The notes: generated by a model from the letters alone, not told the origin. 64,000 nt of DNA from Gammaproteobacteria bacterium (GCA_016191245.1 JACPOY010000030.1:1-64000); one strand, 5' to 3'. Counted from the stretch's first letter, positions 36,704-47,295 are shown. Numbers and translations are program-made.

Positions 36704-37987
36704 TCACCTTATGTTCAGTGGTTCTTGTTCTTGTTTCATAAAAAACGTCAAAATAACGGCAATCAGTAAACAAAAAGGAAGAATGCTAAAAGCAATATGA
36801 TAATCTTCAACAAAAGCAACGCCATCATGTTTAACACGTAAGGTATGTAGTAGCCAGCCAATGCCATGTTGCATCAGTCCACCACTGGCCATAATGACCA
36901 TGTTTGTAAAACCAATTGCAGCACCTTGGGCCCAACTGGGATGTAGCCTCGTAATTAAGGTAAATGAAAGCAGCATATTGGCAGTTAACACACCATAACA
37001 AAATAAAATGGCATAAAGATTGGAAAAGGGAATGTTATTCCAATATAAAAAGACAGAGAGCAAGATCATTGCGCCAGAGGAAGCAATCATCATAAATTTC
37101 ACTTTATCTTCAATAAAAGTCATTGCCCAACCAATTAATGTACCGCCCACTGCAGTTCCGACAAAGATGGTATGGGTAATAGCTGATGCTTGAGTGGCAC
37201 TAATATTGTAGGTGATTTTTAAATATTCTACGCCCCACATTTCAGGCAATGCCACAATGGGTGCAACCAGCAATGCACTATAAGTTGCTATTAACCAAGA
37301 TTGTGGACAGGACATGACCACTTTCAAACCAGCAAACAGGCTATGATGTGGTTCTTCATTGGCGCTAGAAGAATTGGGTGGGCTATCCTTTAAGAACAAC
37401 CACATGAGTACAGTGATAAATAATCCGACAAAACTGATTTGCATCATGACATTATGCCAACCATAATTTTGGATCATATAGGCAAGGGGTTTACCACCGG
37501 AAAGAGCTCCTAGTGTGCCGCAAAGATTTGTTAAACCCACAACGAGAGGGAACGAACTTACCGCTAACCATTGGCCACCAATTTTGAGGCAACCAACGAA
37601 TGCAAATGCAGAACCGGTACCGATCATAAAGCGACTGATTTGAGCAACCGTACCTGAGGATGTTGTTGTAAAAAGAAAACTGCCTAATGTTAAAACAGTC
37701 GATGCAATAATCAATAATCTTTTTGCCCCATACCTATCAACAAGAATACCTGCAGGTAACTGAAAAGCAGCGTAGGCATAAAAATACATAGCACCAATCA
37801 AGCCTAACTGGTGTTCATTTACTGAAAACGTTGCGCGCAATTCTTCAGTTAAGATACTCGGCACGACACGATGAATAAATTCATAAGCGTAGAAAATGGC
37901 TGCGATAGACCAAAGTAACCAACCTTGGAAATACCAACGTGAGTCATTAGCTAAGGTATCATCTAGATTGTCTTGTTGATTATCCAC
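36704..37987 (-). CDS. Major facilitator superfamily transporter
   Basis: 427 residues, 12 membrane segments. The first cytosolic loop has GILVDRYGAKRLLI, the MFS signature (GxLaDrxGrkxxl type). The first helix region FYAYEFIHRVVPSIL resembles the anion:cation symporter/GlpT-like branch common in Legionella and Coxiella. The substrate is unknown. It lies between metQ (gap six) and nhaD in one operon, so a link to amino-acid or ion homeostasis is possible but only inferred. Confidence 0.88.
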   Translation of the reverse strand: MDNQQDNLDDTLANDSRWYFQGWLLWSIAAIFYAYEFIHRVVPSILTEELRATFSVNEHQLGLIGAMYFYAYAAFQLPAGILVDRYGAKRLLIIASTVLTLGSFLFTTTSSGTVAQISRFMIGTGSAFAFVGCLKIGGQWLAVSSFPLVVGLTNLCGTLGALSGGKPLAYMIQNYGWHNVMMQISFVGLFITVLMWLFLKDSPPNSSSANEEPHHSLFAGLKVVMSCPQSWLIATYSALLVAPIVALPEMWGVEYLKITYNISATQASAITHTIFVGTAVGGTLIGWAMTFIEDKVKFMMIASSGAMILLSVFLYWNNIPFSNLYAILFCYGVLTANMLLSFTLITRLHPSWAQGAAIGFTNMVIMASGGLMQHGIGWLLHTLRVKHDGVAFVEDYHIAFSILPFCLLIAVILTFFMKQEQEPLNIR

Positions 37988-37993
37988 TGCATA

Positions 37994-38791
37994 TTACCAA
38001 GCTTGGATAGCCTGATCTGAAAAAAGATGTTTTGCCTCTTCCATTACTTCAGGAGAATGTAGAGCAAGCATTAACTGGCGAAATTTTTCTTTATCTTTAT
38101 CCATGCTTCTAACAACAACAATATTAGCATAAGGCGAATCACTGCCTTCTAACAAAATTGCATCTCGTTGAGGAATAAGACCGGCTGGGATAGCAAAATT
38201 AGTGTTAATGACAGCAGCATCTATTTCACCCAGTACTCTTGGTAATTGAGCTGCGGCAATTTCTTTAATCACTAATTCGTGAGGGTTTGCGTAAATTTTC
38301 TTTGGCGTTAATTCCAAATCATTTGATTGCGGGATGCTAATCAAATTAGCTTTGGCTAACAAACGAAGAGCTCTGGCTGCATTACTTGGATCATTTGGGA
38401 TCCCAATGGTGGCGCCTTTTGGTAAGTCTTCAAGATGTTTATATTTTTTTGAGTAAACACCCATGGGATAAATATACATTTTACCGATGGATTCTAAAGC
38501 ATATTTTTGTTTTGCAATCACAACATCAAGATAAGGTTGATGTTGAAACATATTGGCATCAATTTCGCCTTCAGCCAAAGCAGTGTTTGGCATAACGTAG
38601 TCGTCAAAAGTAATAATTTTAACGTCAAGGTTATACTTTTGTTTGGCCACTTTTTGGGCTACTTCAACTAATTTCGTTTCAGGCCCTGAAATCGTACCAA
38701 TGTAGATTTCATTCTCGCCTCGTTCTTTATGAGAACAAGCAATAACAATCAAACAAAATAGACTAATGAGTAAGAATTTTACGTGCGACAT
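37994..38791 (-). CDS. metQ: Methionine ABC transporter substrate-binding lipoprotein
   Basis: About 265 residues from ATG 38791; a GTG two codons upstream is less likely. The lipoprotein signal is SHVKFLLISLFCLIVIACSH with the lipobox at IAC. The NLPA/MetQ domain has EVAQKVAKQKYNLDVKIITF, DANMFQHQPYLDV, YPMGVYSKKYK and IPNDPSNAARAL. It captures D/L-methionine in the periplasm for MetNI. The start overlaps the metI stop region. Gene order N-I-Q is as in E. coli. Confidence 0.95.
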   Translation of the reverse strand: MSHVKFLLISLFCLIVIACSHKERGENEIYIGTISGPETKLVEVAQKVAKQKYNLDVKIITFDDYVMPNTALAEGEIDANMFQHQPYLDVVIAKQKYALESIGKMYIYPMGVYSKKYKHLEDLPKGATIGIPNDPSNAARALRLLAKANLISIPQSNDLELTPKKIYANPHELVIKEIAAAQLPRVLGEIDAAVINTNFAIPAGLIPQRDAILLEGSDSPYANIVVVRSMDKDKEKFRQLMLALHSPEVMEEAKHLFSDQAIQAW

Positions 38792-39404
38792 AATCACCCA
38801 CGCTTTGAATAAATTGAACTAAGGCAATCATTATGACTACAGTAATCAGAACAACTTCAGTGTTATACCGATATAAACCATATTCAATGGCGAGCTTCCC
38901 TAAGCCACCACTACCATTAAACCCAGCCATAGCTGAAAACCCAACTAAATTTACTAATGTGAGGGTTAGCCCACTCACAATACCCGACATAGATTCCGGA
39001 AGCAATACTTTACGTATGATTTGAAAAGGGGTGGCACCCATCGATTTGGCAGCTTCAATTAATCCTTTTGGAATTTCATTTAATGCTATTTCGACCGTTC
39101 GAGCAAAGAAAGGGATTGCAGCTAGTGTCAAAGGTACAATGACGGCTTTTACTTGAATAGTGCTACCGGTCAGAAGTTTCATTAATGGAAAGATTGCGAT
39201 CATTAAAATGATAAAAGGGATTGATCGCGTGGCATTGACGATAGCGCCCAATGAGATATGCAAAAATTTATTTTCCCAAAGTTGGCCAGCTTTGGTGAGT
39301 GCAAGAGCGATCCCGATAGGAAGCCCACCGAGTGTTGCAAATAAACCTGAGAAAAAAACCATAACACAGGTTTCTATGAATGCTTTAAGGATCTCGTTGA
39401 ACAT
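38763..39404 (-). CDS. metI: Methionine ABC transporter permease
   Basis: 213 residues with five hydrophobic segments. IVNATRSIPFIILMIAIFPL is the MetI hallmark, and the EAA loop is GLIEAAKSMGATPFQIIRKV. It forms the inner-membrane channel with MetN. It overlaps metN by 20 bases and metQ by about 29, so translation is coupled. Confidence 0.96.
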   Translation of the reverse strand: MFNEILKAFIETCVMVFFSGLFATLGGLPIGIALALTKAGQLWENKFLHISLGAIVNATRSIPFIILMIAIFPLMKLLTGSTIQVKAVIVPLTLAAIPFFARTVEIALNEIPKGLIEAAKSMGATPFQIIRKVLLPESMSGIVSGLTLTLVNLVGFSAMAGFNGSGGLGKLAIEYGLYRYNTEVVLITVVIMIALVQFIQSVGDYVARKILTH

Positions 39405-40428
39405 AACCTAATATCTCTACATGTAAACCGTTTCTTTCTAGAAAACTGATACTTTTTTCAACGCTTGTTCTATCACCTTTTATTTCGACAATCATCACAC
39501 CAACAATTTGATCTTGAATAGTTTCTATATTGCCTTGCAAAATATTGATGTTAATTCGGTATTGTTGAATCAAATATCCAATGATAGGTTGAGAGGCGGA
39601 TTCACCATGGTAGGCAATTCGAATAATCGTGCCACTATCATGATCACCGCTAGATTGAAGCATCTCTTTAATGACACGAGGTATTTCCATTCTAGAAGAA
39701 GCTTTGACTAAATCTTTTGCTACTTGTGTATGGGGATCAGTAAACAGCTCTATCACATTACGCTGCTCAATAATTTCACCTTGATGAATGACACCGACTC
39801 GGTGGCAAATGGTTTTAACGACATCCATTTCATGAGTAATTAGTAAAATGGTAATGCCGAGTTCATGATTAATGGAACGCAACAATTCTAAAATTGACAT
39901 CGTTGATTGTGGATCTAGTGAAGAGGTAGCTTCATCGCAAAGCAGCACTTTCGGAGAATAGGCAAGCGCTCTTGCAATAGCGACTCGTTGCTTTTGGCCT
40001 CCGCTCAATTGACTTGGGTACTGCTTGGCATGATTGCTAAGCTCAGTAAGTCCAAGCAATTCATCGACGCGAGTTTTAATTTTGTCTGTACTAAGGCCAG
40101 CTAATTCTAATGGCAGTGCAATATTGTCGACAACATTTCGTGATTGCAGCAAATTAAAATGTTGAAAAATCATACCCATTTGACGCCTGGCTTCACGTAA
40201 CTGTGCACTACCCATTTCAGTCACACAGGTACCTTCGATATAGATATTTCCTTCAGAAGGACGCTCTAACATATTCACACAACGTATAAGCGTACTTTTA
40301 CCAGCACCGCTACGACCAATAATGCCATAAATTTCACCGGGTTTTACATCAAGATTGACATGCTTGAGTGCCGGGATCTTTTTATGATGAATTTCATAAT
40401 ATTTAGATAAATTTCTAATAGAGATCAT
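39385..40428 (-). CDS. metN: Methionine ABC transporter ATPase
   Basis: 347 residues. Walker A is GRSGAGKST, signature LSGGQKQRVAIARAL, Walker B LLCDEATSSLD. The C-terminal NIL domain (about 260-345, RIAYHGESASQPIIGYLIQQ) is the ACT-like regulatory domain through which methionine inhibits transport. It begins the six-gene operon metN-metI-metQ-MFS-nhaD-rlmJ. No clear S-box or MetJ box was recognised in the short leader. Confidence 0.97.
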   Translation of the reverse strand: MISIRNLSKYYEIHHKKIPALKHVNLDVKPGEIYGIIGRSGAGKSTLIRCVNMLERPSEGNIYIEGTCVTEMGSAQLREARRQMGMIFQHFNLLQSRNVVDNIALPLELAGLSTDKIKTRVDELLGLTELSNHAKQYPSQLSGGQKQRVAIARALAYSPKVLLCDEATSSLDPQSTMSILELLRSINHELGITILLITHEMDVVKTICHRVGVIHQGEIIEQRNVIELFTDPHTQVAKDLVKASSRMEIPRVIKEMLQSSGDHDSGTIIRIAYHGESASQPIIGYLIQQYRININILQGNIETIQDQIVGVMIVEIKGDRTSVEKSISFLERNGLHVEILGYVQRDP

Positions 40429-40505
40429 AAGAATTCAGAACGTCCGTTAAATTAGAGGAACATCGTAACACAGCCCTAGGATTGAGGGTACCTCAGGCAG
40501 AGTGC

Positions 40506-41267
40506 TCAACTCAGCAAATACTGGGGATCGTCCGAAAATAAACCATATAAGCCAGCAGATAAGAGCTTTTTGGCTATTCCAGGTTGATTGACAGTGTAAG
40601 CAAGCACTGGAATTTGTTTGTTTTTGATAAGAACGAGCATTTCTTCAGTTAAACTCTGGTATTCACAATGAAGGGCAGCATTATACGTATTTGAAACCAT
40701 CTCAATCATGGTTTTGGTACATTTTTCCTGCAAAAATCCAATTGGAGCTTGAGGTAAAAGCTCTCTAACATAGGCTAAGATATCCCAATCAAAACTTGAT
40801 ATAAGTGGCCATGCATGATGGAAAGGCCAAAGTCGAATCAGTATATCAGTGAGGGTTGAGGCGAGGCGTTTTTTATGATCCAAAGATGCTTTAGGGGGCA
40901 TTTTTAATTCAATATTCAGAAATAGATTTAATTGCAGAAACTGTGGCAGGATTTCTTCAAAAACCGGAATTCTTGCATCTTTAAAGTGAGGGTTAAACCA
41001 GCTACCGGCGTCTAATGTTAACAGTTCTTCCGTGGTATGTTCGTGTACCCAACCTTTGCCATTGCTCGTGCGTTCAAGCTTGTCATCATGAAAAATCACC
41101 AAGCCATTGTCTTTAGTTAGTCTAACATCAAACTCAACCCATTCAATTCCTTGTTGGGCAGCAAGCTGAAAACTTGCAAGTGTATTTTCTGGGGCATGAG
41201 CGGCAATGCCTCGATGGCCGATGAGCCCTCCTTTGGGTGGGGTGGGCGAGAAGGTATCATTGTTCAT
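40506..41267 (-). CDS. ugpQ: Glycerophosphodiester phosphodiesterase
   Basis: 253 residues. The GDPD barrel has GHRGIAAHAPENTLASFQLA, EFDVRLTKDNGLVIFHDD (metal and acid-base residues), LNIELKMPP and the late AYTVNQP and GLFSDDP. It releases glycerol-3-phosphate from glycerophosphodiesters in the cytosol, as no signal peptide is seen. It is 77 bases before metN and divergent from the addB-like gene. Confidence 0.93.
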   Translation of the reverse strand: MNNDTFSPTPPKGGLIGHRGIAAHAPENTLASFQLAAQQGIEWVEFDVRLTKDNGLVIFHDDKLERTSNGKGWVHEHTTEELLTLDAGSWFNPHFKDARIPVFEEILPQFLQLNLFLNIELKMPPKASLDHKKRLASTLTDILIRLWPFHHAWPLISSFDWDILAYVRELLPQAPIGFLQEKCTKTMIEMVSNTYNAALHCEYQSLTEEMLVLIKNKQIPVLAYTVNQPGIAKKLLSAGLYGLFSDDPQYLLS

Positions 41268-41303
41268 TTTATGTCCCTTTCTCCATTTATGCGATAATGC
41301 GGC

Positions 41304-43967
41304 ATGAATTCAATATTAGTACCACACCTTCATAATAATGCAACTTTGTTAGCGCCATCTCGGCGACTGGCGGCAAGCTTGCGCGAGAACGTAAATGCCC
41401 AAATAGCGCATTCTGAGCAAGTATGGGTAACTCCTCGGATATATGCTCTAGATGATTGGCTTCATGCCCTGTGGGATCAATTTGAAATCGAAGGCATCGT
41501 TGATAAATTATTATTAAATCAAACTCAAGTTTTATTACGATTTGAAGAAATTATTGCCCAATCTGATATTGGCAAAACACTCTTAAGGCAACACCAAGCA
41601 GCCAAAACAGCAGTAGAAGCTTGGAATAATCTTCATCATTGGTTAATGCCGAATATTATTTATCAACCACCTGAAAATATAGATCAAAATGCATTTGGGC
41701 AATGGGCTATCGCATATAAGCAATGGTTACAAGACAATCAATTTGTTGATAGCACCAATCTCAGTCAAACGCTATTACCTTTGATGATAGATAATAATGA
41801 AAAAATAATAGAGCGAGTTTCACCCACTAAAGAGCTGATTCTTTTTGGTTTTGAAGAATTGTCACCATTATTATCTCAATTTTTTAATACACTTAGCATG
41901 AATCAATGGCTCGTGCATTATCAAGAAGCTTCAAAAAAAATTCCAGATTCACTGATGCGCGCTCAATTTTTACAAAAAGAACAAGAATGCTATGCCGCGG
42001 CTAATTGGGCAAAAAGTTTGTTAGATGAAGGCCGACAAAATATTGCAATTGTAGTGCCAAATCTAGCTGACATGAGAAGTAAACTCGATGTCATCTTTAG
42101 AGATATTTTCGATCCTTATCATATGTTATCACCTAGTCTTGAAGTATGTCCTTATTTTAATATTTCTGCTGCAACCCCACTCATTCAGTATCCTATTATA
42201 TTTGAAGCAATGAGCTTATTAAAATTGGGCAAGCCCTATTTACCCTTAAATGATGTGTTAATTGTCTTAACATCTGTTTTTACAAAAGGTAGTACCGAAG
42301 AAGCTATTGCAAGAGTAAGAATAACTGCAGTAATCAAATCGCAACCAGCTCAAAAGATGACATTGAACAGCATTATTACGCTGATAAAAAATCATCAAGA
42401 TATTGAAGTTCCAGTATTAAATAACATGCTGCAATCTTTATCGAAATTATTTGCAAAATTTCCTAAATTGCAATCCTATCAACAGTGGTCGCAGTGCTTT
42501 AGAGAAGTTTTAGCTGTATGTGGCTGGCCAGGTGAGCGTCCACTTAATAGTGTTGAGTATCAACTTGTAAAAAGACTAGATGAGCTATTTAACGAATTGA
42601 TTCTATGTGACAATATTATAGAAGAACCAAATTATTTTATGGCCCTCAATACTCTCCAAAAACTTAGCTCTAATGTTCCATTTCAACCCGAAAACAAAGG
42701 CGCTCCTATTCAGATTTTAGGTTTGCTTGAGGCTGCTGGGCAATCATATGAACATTTATGGATCATGGGTATGGATAGTGAAGCATGGCCGCCACATCCA
42801 ACGCCTAATCCCTTTATACCCATAGAGTTGCAGCGAGAATTAAAAATGCCACATGCTGGGGCTCAAAGAGAAATGCAATATGCCGAAATGGTGACCAACC
42901 GTTTTAAAGAAAGTGCAAGCGAAATTATTTTTAGTTATGCACTAAAAGAAAAAGAAAAAGTTTTAAGTGTAAGTGAACTTATCCAAGATATACCTCTTTT
43001 ATCTTCGTCATTAAATACTGATATCTCAAGATGTGAAACTCAATTGTTAGGCACATCGAAGATCCAGCTCATTCAAGATGATATAGCTCCTTCACTGACT
43101 ACTGATGAAGCATTCAAAGGAACCTCAAGAACACTTGCTTTACAGGCAAAATGTCCATTTAAAGCATTTGCAGAATTAAGACTTAAATTAAGAAATGAAG
43201 AGATCCCTGATATTTGGTTACAAGCCCATGAACAAGGGACTATATTGCATGATATCTTGGAAGAATTTTGGCAAGAAGTAAAAGCACAAGAAAAGCTATT
43301 TACTTTCACTGAAGAAGAACTGACAAATAATCTACAAAACCTTATTGAAAAGCATATGCAAAATAAGCTCTCAAAGGAAGCGCCTCTTCCTTATATTGCT
43401 GTAGAAAAAAATCGGCTTTTTTATATTTTGCAAAATTACATTGATCTTGAAAAACAAAGAGAGCCTTTCACTGTCATAGCAATGGAAAAGAAGCAATCAT
43501 ATGAATTAGCAGGTATCTCTTTTTCAATTCGTCTTGATAGAATCGATAAAACAAGTCAAGGTGAACTTATCATCTTAGATTATAAGACGGGAAATTTTAA
43601 TTTATCCGACATATGGGGTGAGAGATCCCAAGAACCTCAATTACCACTTTATTTTCTTGCAAACATTGAACAACAACCAAAAGCGGTTGCTGTGATAAAG
43701 CTTCAAAGCCAAACGTGTGGGTTTGAAGGCATCAGTGAACATGATTTGAATATACCTGGAGTGTCACTCTTGGAACAGATTAGAGACTATGAAGTTCCTA
43801 AAGAATGGCATCATTTACAATCCTATTGGCAAGAAAAGCTAAAGAATTTAGCCTATCAATTCAAAGAGGGGAATGCGCAAGCAACACCATTATTAGGATC
43901 TGCATCATGCCGCTATTGTCATTTAAGCTCATTATGTAGAGTTGGTGAAAGTGATTATGATGAATGA
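41304..43967 (+). CDS. AddB-like PD-(D/E)XK nuclease, probable DNA repair protein
   Basis: 887 residues. The N-terminal part is an inactivated helicase-like region beginning LLAPSRRLAASLRENV. The C-terminal PD-(D/E)XK nuclease has SIRLDRIDKTSQGELIILDY followed by KTGN, within the AddB/RecB-type family. Four cysteines, one in CPFKAFAE and three in CRYCHLSSLC, match the AddB-type iron-sulfur cluster. It should work with the downstream helicase in end resection of double-strand breaks. It belongs to the proteobacterial 'probable DNA repair protein' branch. Its stop lies just inside the next gene. Confidence 0.88.
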   Translation: MNSILVPHLHNNATLLAPSRRLAASLRENVNAQIAHSEQVWVTPRIYALDDWLHALWDQFEIEGIVDKLLLNQTQVLLRFEEIIAQSDIGKTLLRQHQAAKTAVEAWNNLHHWLMPNIIYQPPENIDQNAFGQWAIAYKQWLQDNQFVDSTNLSQTLLPLMIDNNEKIIERVSPTKELILFGFEELSPLLSQFFNTLSMNQWLVHYQEASKKIPDSLMRAQFLQKEQECYAAANWAKSLLDEGRQNIAIVVPNLADMRSKLDVIFRDIFDPYHMLSPSLEVCPYFNISAATPLIQYPIIFEAMSLLKLGKPYLPLNDVLIVLTSVFTKGSTEEAIARVRITAVIKSQPAQKMTLNSIITLIKNHQDIEVPVLNNMLQSLSKLFAKFPKLQSYQQWSQCFREVLAVCGWPGERPLNSVEYQLVKRLDELFNELILCDNIIEEPNYFMALNTLQKLSSNVPFQPENKGAPIQILGLLEAAGQSYEHLWIMGMDSEAWPPHPTPNPFIPIELQRELKMPHAGAQREMQYAEMVTNRFKESASEIIFSYALKEKEKVLSVSELIQDIPLLSSSLNTDISRCETQLLGTSKIQLIQDDIAPSLTTDEAFKGTSRTLALQAKCPFKAFAELRLKLRNEEIPDIWLQAHEQGTILHDILEEFWQEVKAQEKLFTFTEEELTNNLQNLIEKHMQNKLSKEAPLPYIAVEKNRLFYILQNYIDLEKQREPFTVIAMEKKQSYELAGISFSIRLDRIDKTSQGELIILDYKTGNFNLSDIWGERSQEPQLPLYFLANIEQQPKAVAVIKLQSQTCGFEGISEHDLNIPGVSLLEQIRDYEVPKEWHHLQSYWQEKLKNLAYQFKEGNAQATPLLGSASCRYCHLSSLCRVGESDYDE

Positions 43968-46900
43968 TCAACACAATCGTACAAAGGCGCTAGATCCAAG
44001 GCAGTCTTTTATAGTTCAAGCTCCAGCGGGCTCTGGTAAAACAGAACTTTTAACACAACGATTTTTGAAGTTACTCAGTAGTGTTGAAAAAGCCCCCGAA
44101 GAAATTTTGGCAGTGACATTTACGCGAAAGGCAGCATCAGAAATGCGCCAACGGATTGTTGGTGCTTTACAATTTGCATCAAAACATGTCACCGCACCTG
44201 AATCGCCGCACCAGCGACAAACTTGGGAATTAGCTCGTGATGTATTAGTAAAAGATAAGCAGCTTGCTTGGGATTTGCAGCAATACCCAAATCGATTACG
44301 GATTGTGACAATCGATGCTCTTTGTGCATATATTGCTAATAGGATGCCAGTTCTCTCTCATTTAGGGGGCAGTCCCGATATTGCTGAATTTCCTCAAGAA
44401 TATTATCGGGAAGCAGTGGAGCGCTTATTAACACAAACGAGCGTGCAAGAAAAATGGGCTAATGCGCTAAGTCAATTATTGTTACATCTTGATAATCGGA
44501 TAACTTTTATTTCGGGTTTATTAAAACATATGCTTGCTAAGCGAGACCAGTGGTTACCTCATTTAGGAAGACTCAATCATCATCATATTCCCATTCAAGA
44601 TTATCTTGGTGAATGCATAGCAAGGATTATTGAATCTCATTTAGAGGCGATGGTCGATCTGATTGATGATAACGATAAATATGAATTACTCACGCATCTT
44701 CAATATGCAGCAAATAATTGTGTTCAGCAAGAAATTACAGGAGCTTTGGCCGATTGTATCGAGACTGACGAATTTCCAGAACCCTATCCAGAGAATATGT
44801 CAGCATGGTTAGGGCTTGCTGAGTTATTGCTAACAAAAGAAAATACATGGCGAAAATCATATACGATCAAAAATGGATTCCCCAGTCCAAGCGACACTAA
44901 AGACAAGCAAGAGAAAAGTCTTCGTAAAGAGCGCAAAGAGGGAATGCTTGCTTTGGTGGTGGCATTGTCAGCGAATGATCGGCTATTAGAGCTTTTATCT
45001 GAAGTAAGAGATCTCCCCCCTTTACAGGTGAGCAATGAGCAAAGTGATATCCTCAATGCATTAGGAGAACTTTTACCCGTTTTAGTTGCTCATTTACAAG
45101 TTATTTTCCAGGAAAAGGGGAAAGTTGACTTTATTGAAGTCAATCTGCGCGCACTGCAAGCGTTAGGTGATGAATTGAATCCCTCGGATATCACTTTAAG
45201 CTTAGATTATCAATTGCGACATATATTAATAGATGAATATCAAGATACTTCCAGTATTCAGTATCGTTTGTTCGAAAAATTAGTGATGGGATGGCAACCC
45301 AATGATGGAAGAACATTATTTTTGGTTGGTGATCCCATGCAATCTATCTATAAATTTAGAGGAGCAGAAGTAAGTTTATTCATTCAAACTCAACAACAAG
45401 GGCTTGGACATATCAAGCCAATCCCAATCACATTAGCATTAAATTTTCGATCAAGTACTAATATTATTGATTGGGTTAATTCAGCATTTATTGATATATT
45501 TCCAGCCTTCGATGATAAATCCTTAGGAGGGGTGAGTTATTCCACAGCAGTCGCTCATCATGAAGCTTTAGAAAATCGAGGGATTCAATTTCATCCAGTG
45601 AAAGATCTACAGACGCAATCAGCCCTCATTGTTGAGTTAATTGCGGCATATGTAAAGGAATATCCAAATGAACGTATAGGTGTTTTGGTTAAAGCAAAAA
45701 AACATCTAGCAGAAGTTGTTTCGCTTTTAAAACAAGTCCGTATTCCTTTTGTGGCAATTGAAATAGAACATTTAGCAACTCGCCCACATGTCATGGATAT
45801 GATTTCATTACTACGGGCAGTCTGTGATTGGTCCGATAGCATTGCTTGGTTTTCCATACTACGTGCACCTTGGCTGGGACTCACTTTAGCTGATTTATTA
45901 GTCATTGCTAAACAAAATCAAGGAATAGTATGGCAAACGATAAGCGATTATAGGAAATTAATTGGTCTATCTTCAGATGGCCTTAACCGTCTGGAAAAAT
46001 TTGTTCCTATTATGCAGTTTTGGTTAACGCAACGGGCACGGCATAATATAAGTGCCTTTCTTCGCGGTCTTTGGTTAGGGATCCAGGGCCCACAGAGCTA
46101 TGCTGATCCACATTTTTTAAATGATATTGATAAGGTATTAGATTTAATCAGTATATTTACTTTAGGCTTATCTAAGCCAAACATTGAAGAATTAACCACC
46201 AGATTATCTCAATTATATGCGGATGTTTCTCTTGATACGCAAGATAATAGTCTGGTTGAACTGATGACTATTCATAAAGCCAAAGGGTTAGAATTTGATA
46301 CTGTTATAATGCCAGAATTAGGTGCGAGATCACCAAATCAAGAACCTGCATTATTATCGTGGTTTGAAAGATCGCATGAAGAAGGCATGGATCTCATTTT
46401 GGCGCCAAGGCGTTCCTCTTTACAAGAGACAGATAAATTGTATCGTTATGTTGAAAAGCAAATTCGTAAGAAATCTGATTTTGAAAATGCAAGATTACTG
46501 TATGTTGGCGCAACCAGAGCAAAAAAGAGTTTGCACCTTATCGCACGCGTTGAGATTGATGAGAATCAAGAGATCAAAAATCCAACCAAAGGAAGTTTTT
46601 TGAAAATGTTATGGCCTCATATTGTCAAGCCAGACAAGTTACAAAATACCATGGTAGAGCAAAGTACTGAACAAACACTTAAAACAAACATGTTAAAGCG
46701 TCTGCCGGTTGACATGGTATTACCTCACGAAATGTCTGAACGTTTACATGCAAATATGTCAAAAGTGTACGATCAAGAAAATCAGCCCCCAAGTTCTGAT
46801 ATCATATCAAGATCTGCGGGCTCTGTTTTTCATCGTATGATGCAAAGATGGGTCAATAGCCCTGACCGTGAAATAGGACAGTCGATTCTGATTGCGTTGA

Positions 46901-47295
46901 AACGCTATGGACTCCATGGCCTGGTGCTAGAAAAGGCAAGCTCTTTAGTAGAGCAGGGGTTGATAAATATACAAAGTTGCCCTAAAGGACAATGGATTAT
47001 AGATCCGAGTCATCGAGATCGTCACAGTGAATGGCAGCTCTCTATCAAAACGCACAAGGGTGTTGAAAATATTATTATAGATTACTGTTTTGTAGATAAT
47101 AATAATGTACGTTGGATAATTGATTATAAATTAACGCATCAAAAGTTATTGACAGATAGCGAATTACAAGAAGAAATTGAAAAATATAGCTCCCAATTAA
47201 ATAAATACCGAAAAGCAATGCAATTGCTTGAAAAAAGAGACATTCGTTGTGGTTTATATTTTCCTGTCGCTAAAGTTTGGTATGAATATCAATAG
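43957..47295 (+). CDS. AddA-like UvrD-family helicase-nuclease
   Basis: About 1113 residues; two adjacent ATGs (43957, 43960) give the likely start, and the TTG further upstream is less likely. SF1 motifs: Walker A QAPAGSGKTELLTQRFLKLL, motif Ia EEILAVTFTRKAASEMRQRI, motif II LIDEYQDTSSIQYRLFE, motif III VGDPMQSIYKFRGAE, motif V MTIHKAKGLEFDTV, motif VI YVGATRAKKSLHLI. The C terminus has a RecB-type nuclease motif IIDYKL. It pairs with the AddB-like gene for recombinational break repair. Confidence 0.92.
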   Translation: MMNDQHNRTKALDPRQSFIVQAPAGSGKTELLTQRFLKLLSSVEKAPEEILAVTFTRKAASEMRQRIVGALQFASKHVTAPESPHQRQTWELARDVLVKDKQLAWDLQQYPNRLRIVTIDALCAYIANRMPVLSHLGGSPDIAEFPQEYYREAVERLLTQTSVQEKWANALSQLLLHLDNRITFISGLLKHMLAKRDQWLPHLGRLNHHHIPIQDYLGECIARIIESHLEAMVDLIDDNDKYELLTHLQYAANNCVQQEITGALADCIETDEFPEPYPENMSAWLGLAELLLTKENTWRKSYTIKNGFPSPSDTKDKQEKSLRKERKEGMLALVVALSANDRLLELLSEVRDLPPLQVSNEQSDILNALGELLPVLVAHLQVIFQEKGKVDFIEVNLRALQALGDELNPSDITLSLDYQLRHILIDEYQDTSSIQYRLFEKLVMGWQPNDGRTLFLVGDPMQSIYKFRGAEVSLFIQTQQQGLGHIKPIPITLALNFRSSTNIIDWVNSAFIDIFPAFDDKSLGGVSYSTAVAHHEALENRGIQFHPVKDLQTQSALIVELIAAYVKEYPNERIGVLVKAKKHLAEVVSLLKQVRIPFVAIEIEHLATRPHVMDMISLLRAVCDWSDSIAWFSILRAPWLGLTLADLLVIAKQNQGIVWQTISDYRKLIGLSSDGLNRLEKFVPIMQFWLTQRARHNISAFLRGLWLGIQGPQSYADPHFLNDIDKVLDLISIFTLGLSKPNIEELTTRLSQLYADVSLDTQDNSLVELMTIHKAKGLEFDTVIMPELGARSPNQEPALLSWFERSHEEGMDLILAPRRSSLQETDKLYRYVEKQIRKKSDFENARLLYVGATRAKKSLHLIARVEIDENQEIKNPTKGSFLKMLWPHIVKPDKLQNTMVEQSTEQTLKTNMLKRLPVDMVLPHEMSERLHANMSKVYDQENQPPSSDIISRSAGSVFHRMMQRWVNSPDREIGQSILIALKRYGLHGLVLEKASSLVEQGLINIQSCPKGQWIIDPSHRDRHSEWQLSIKTHKGVENIIIDYCFVDNNNVRWIIDYKLTHQKLLTDSELQEEIEKYSSQLNKYRKAMQLLEKRDIRCGLYFPVAKVWYEYQ

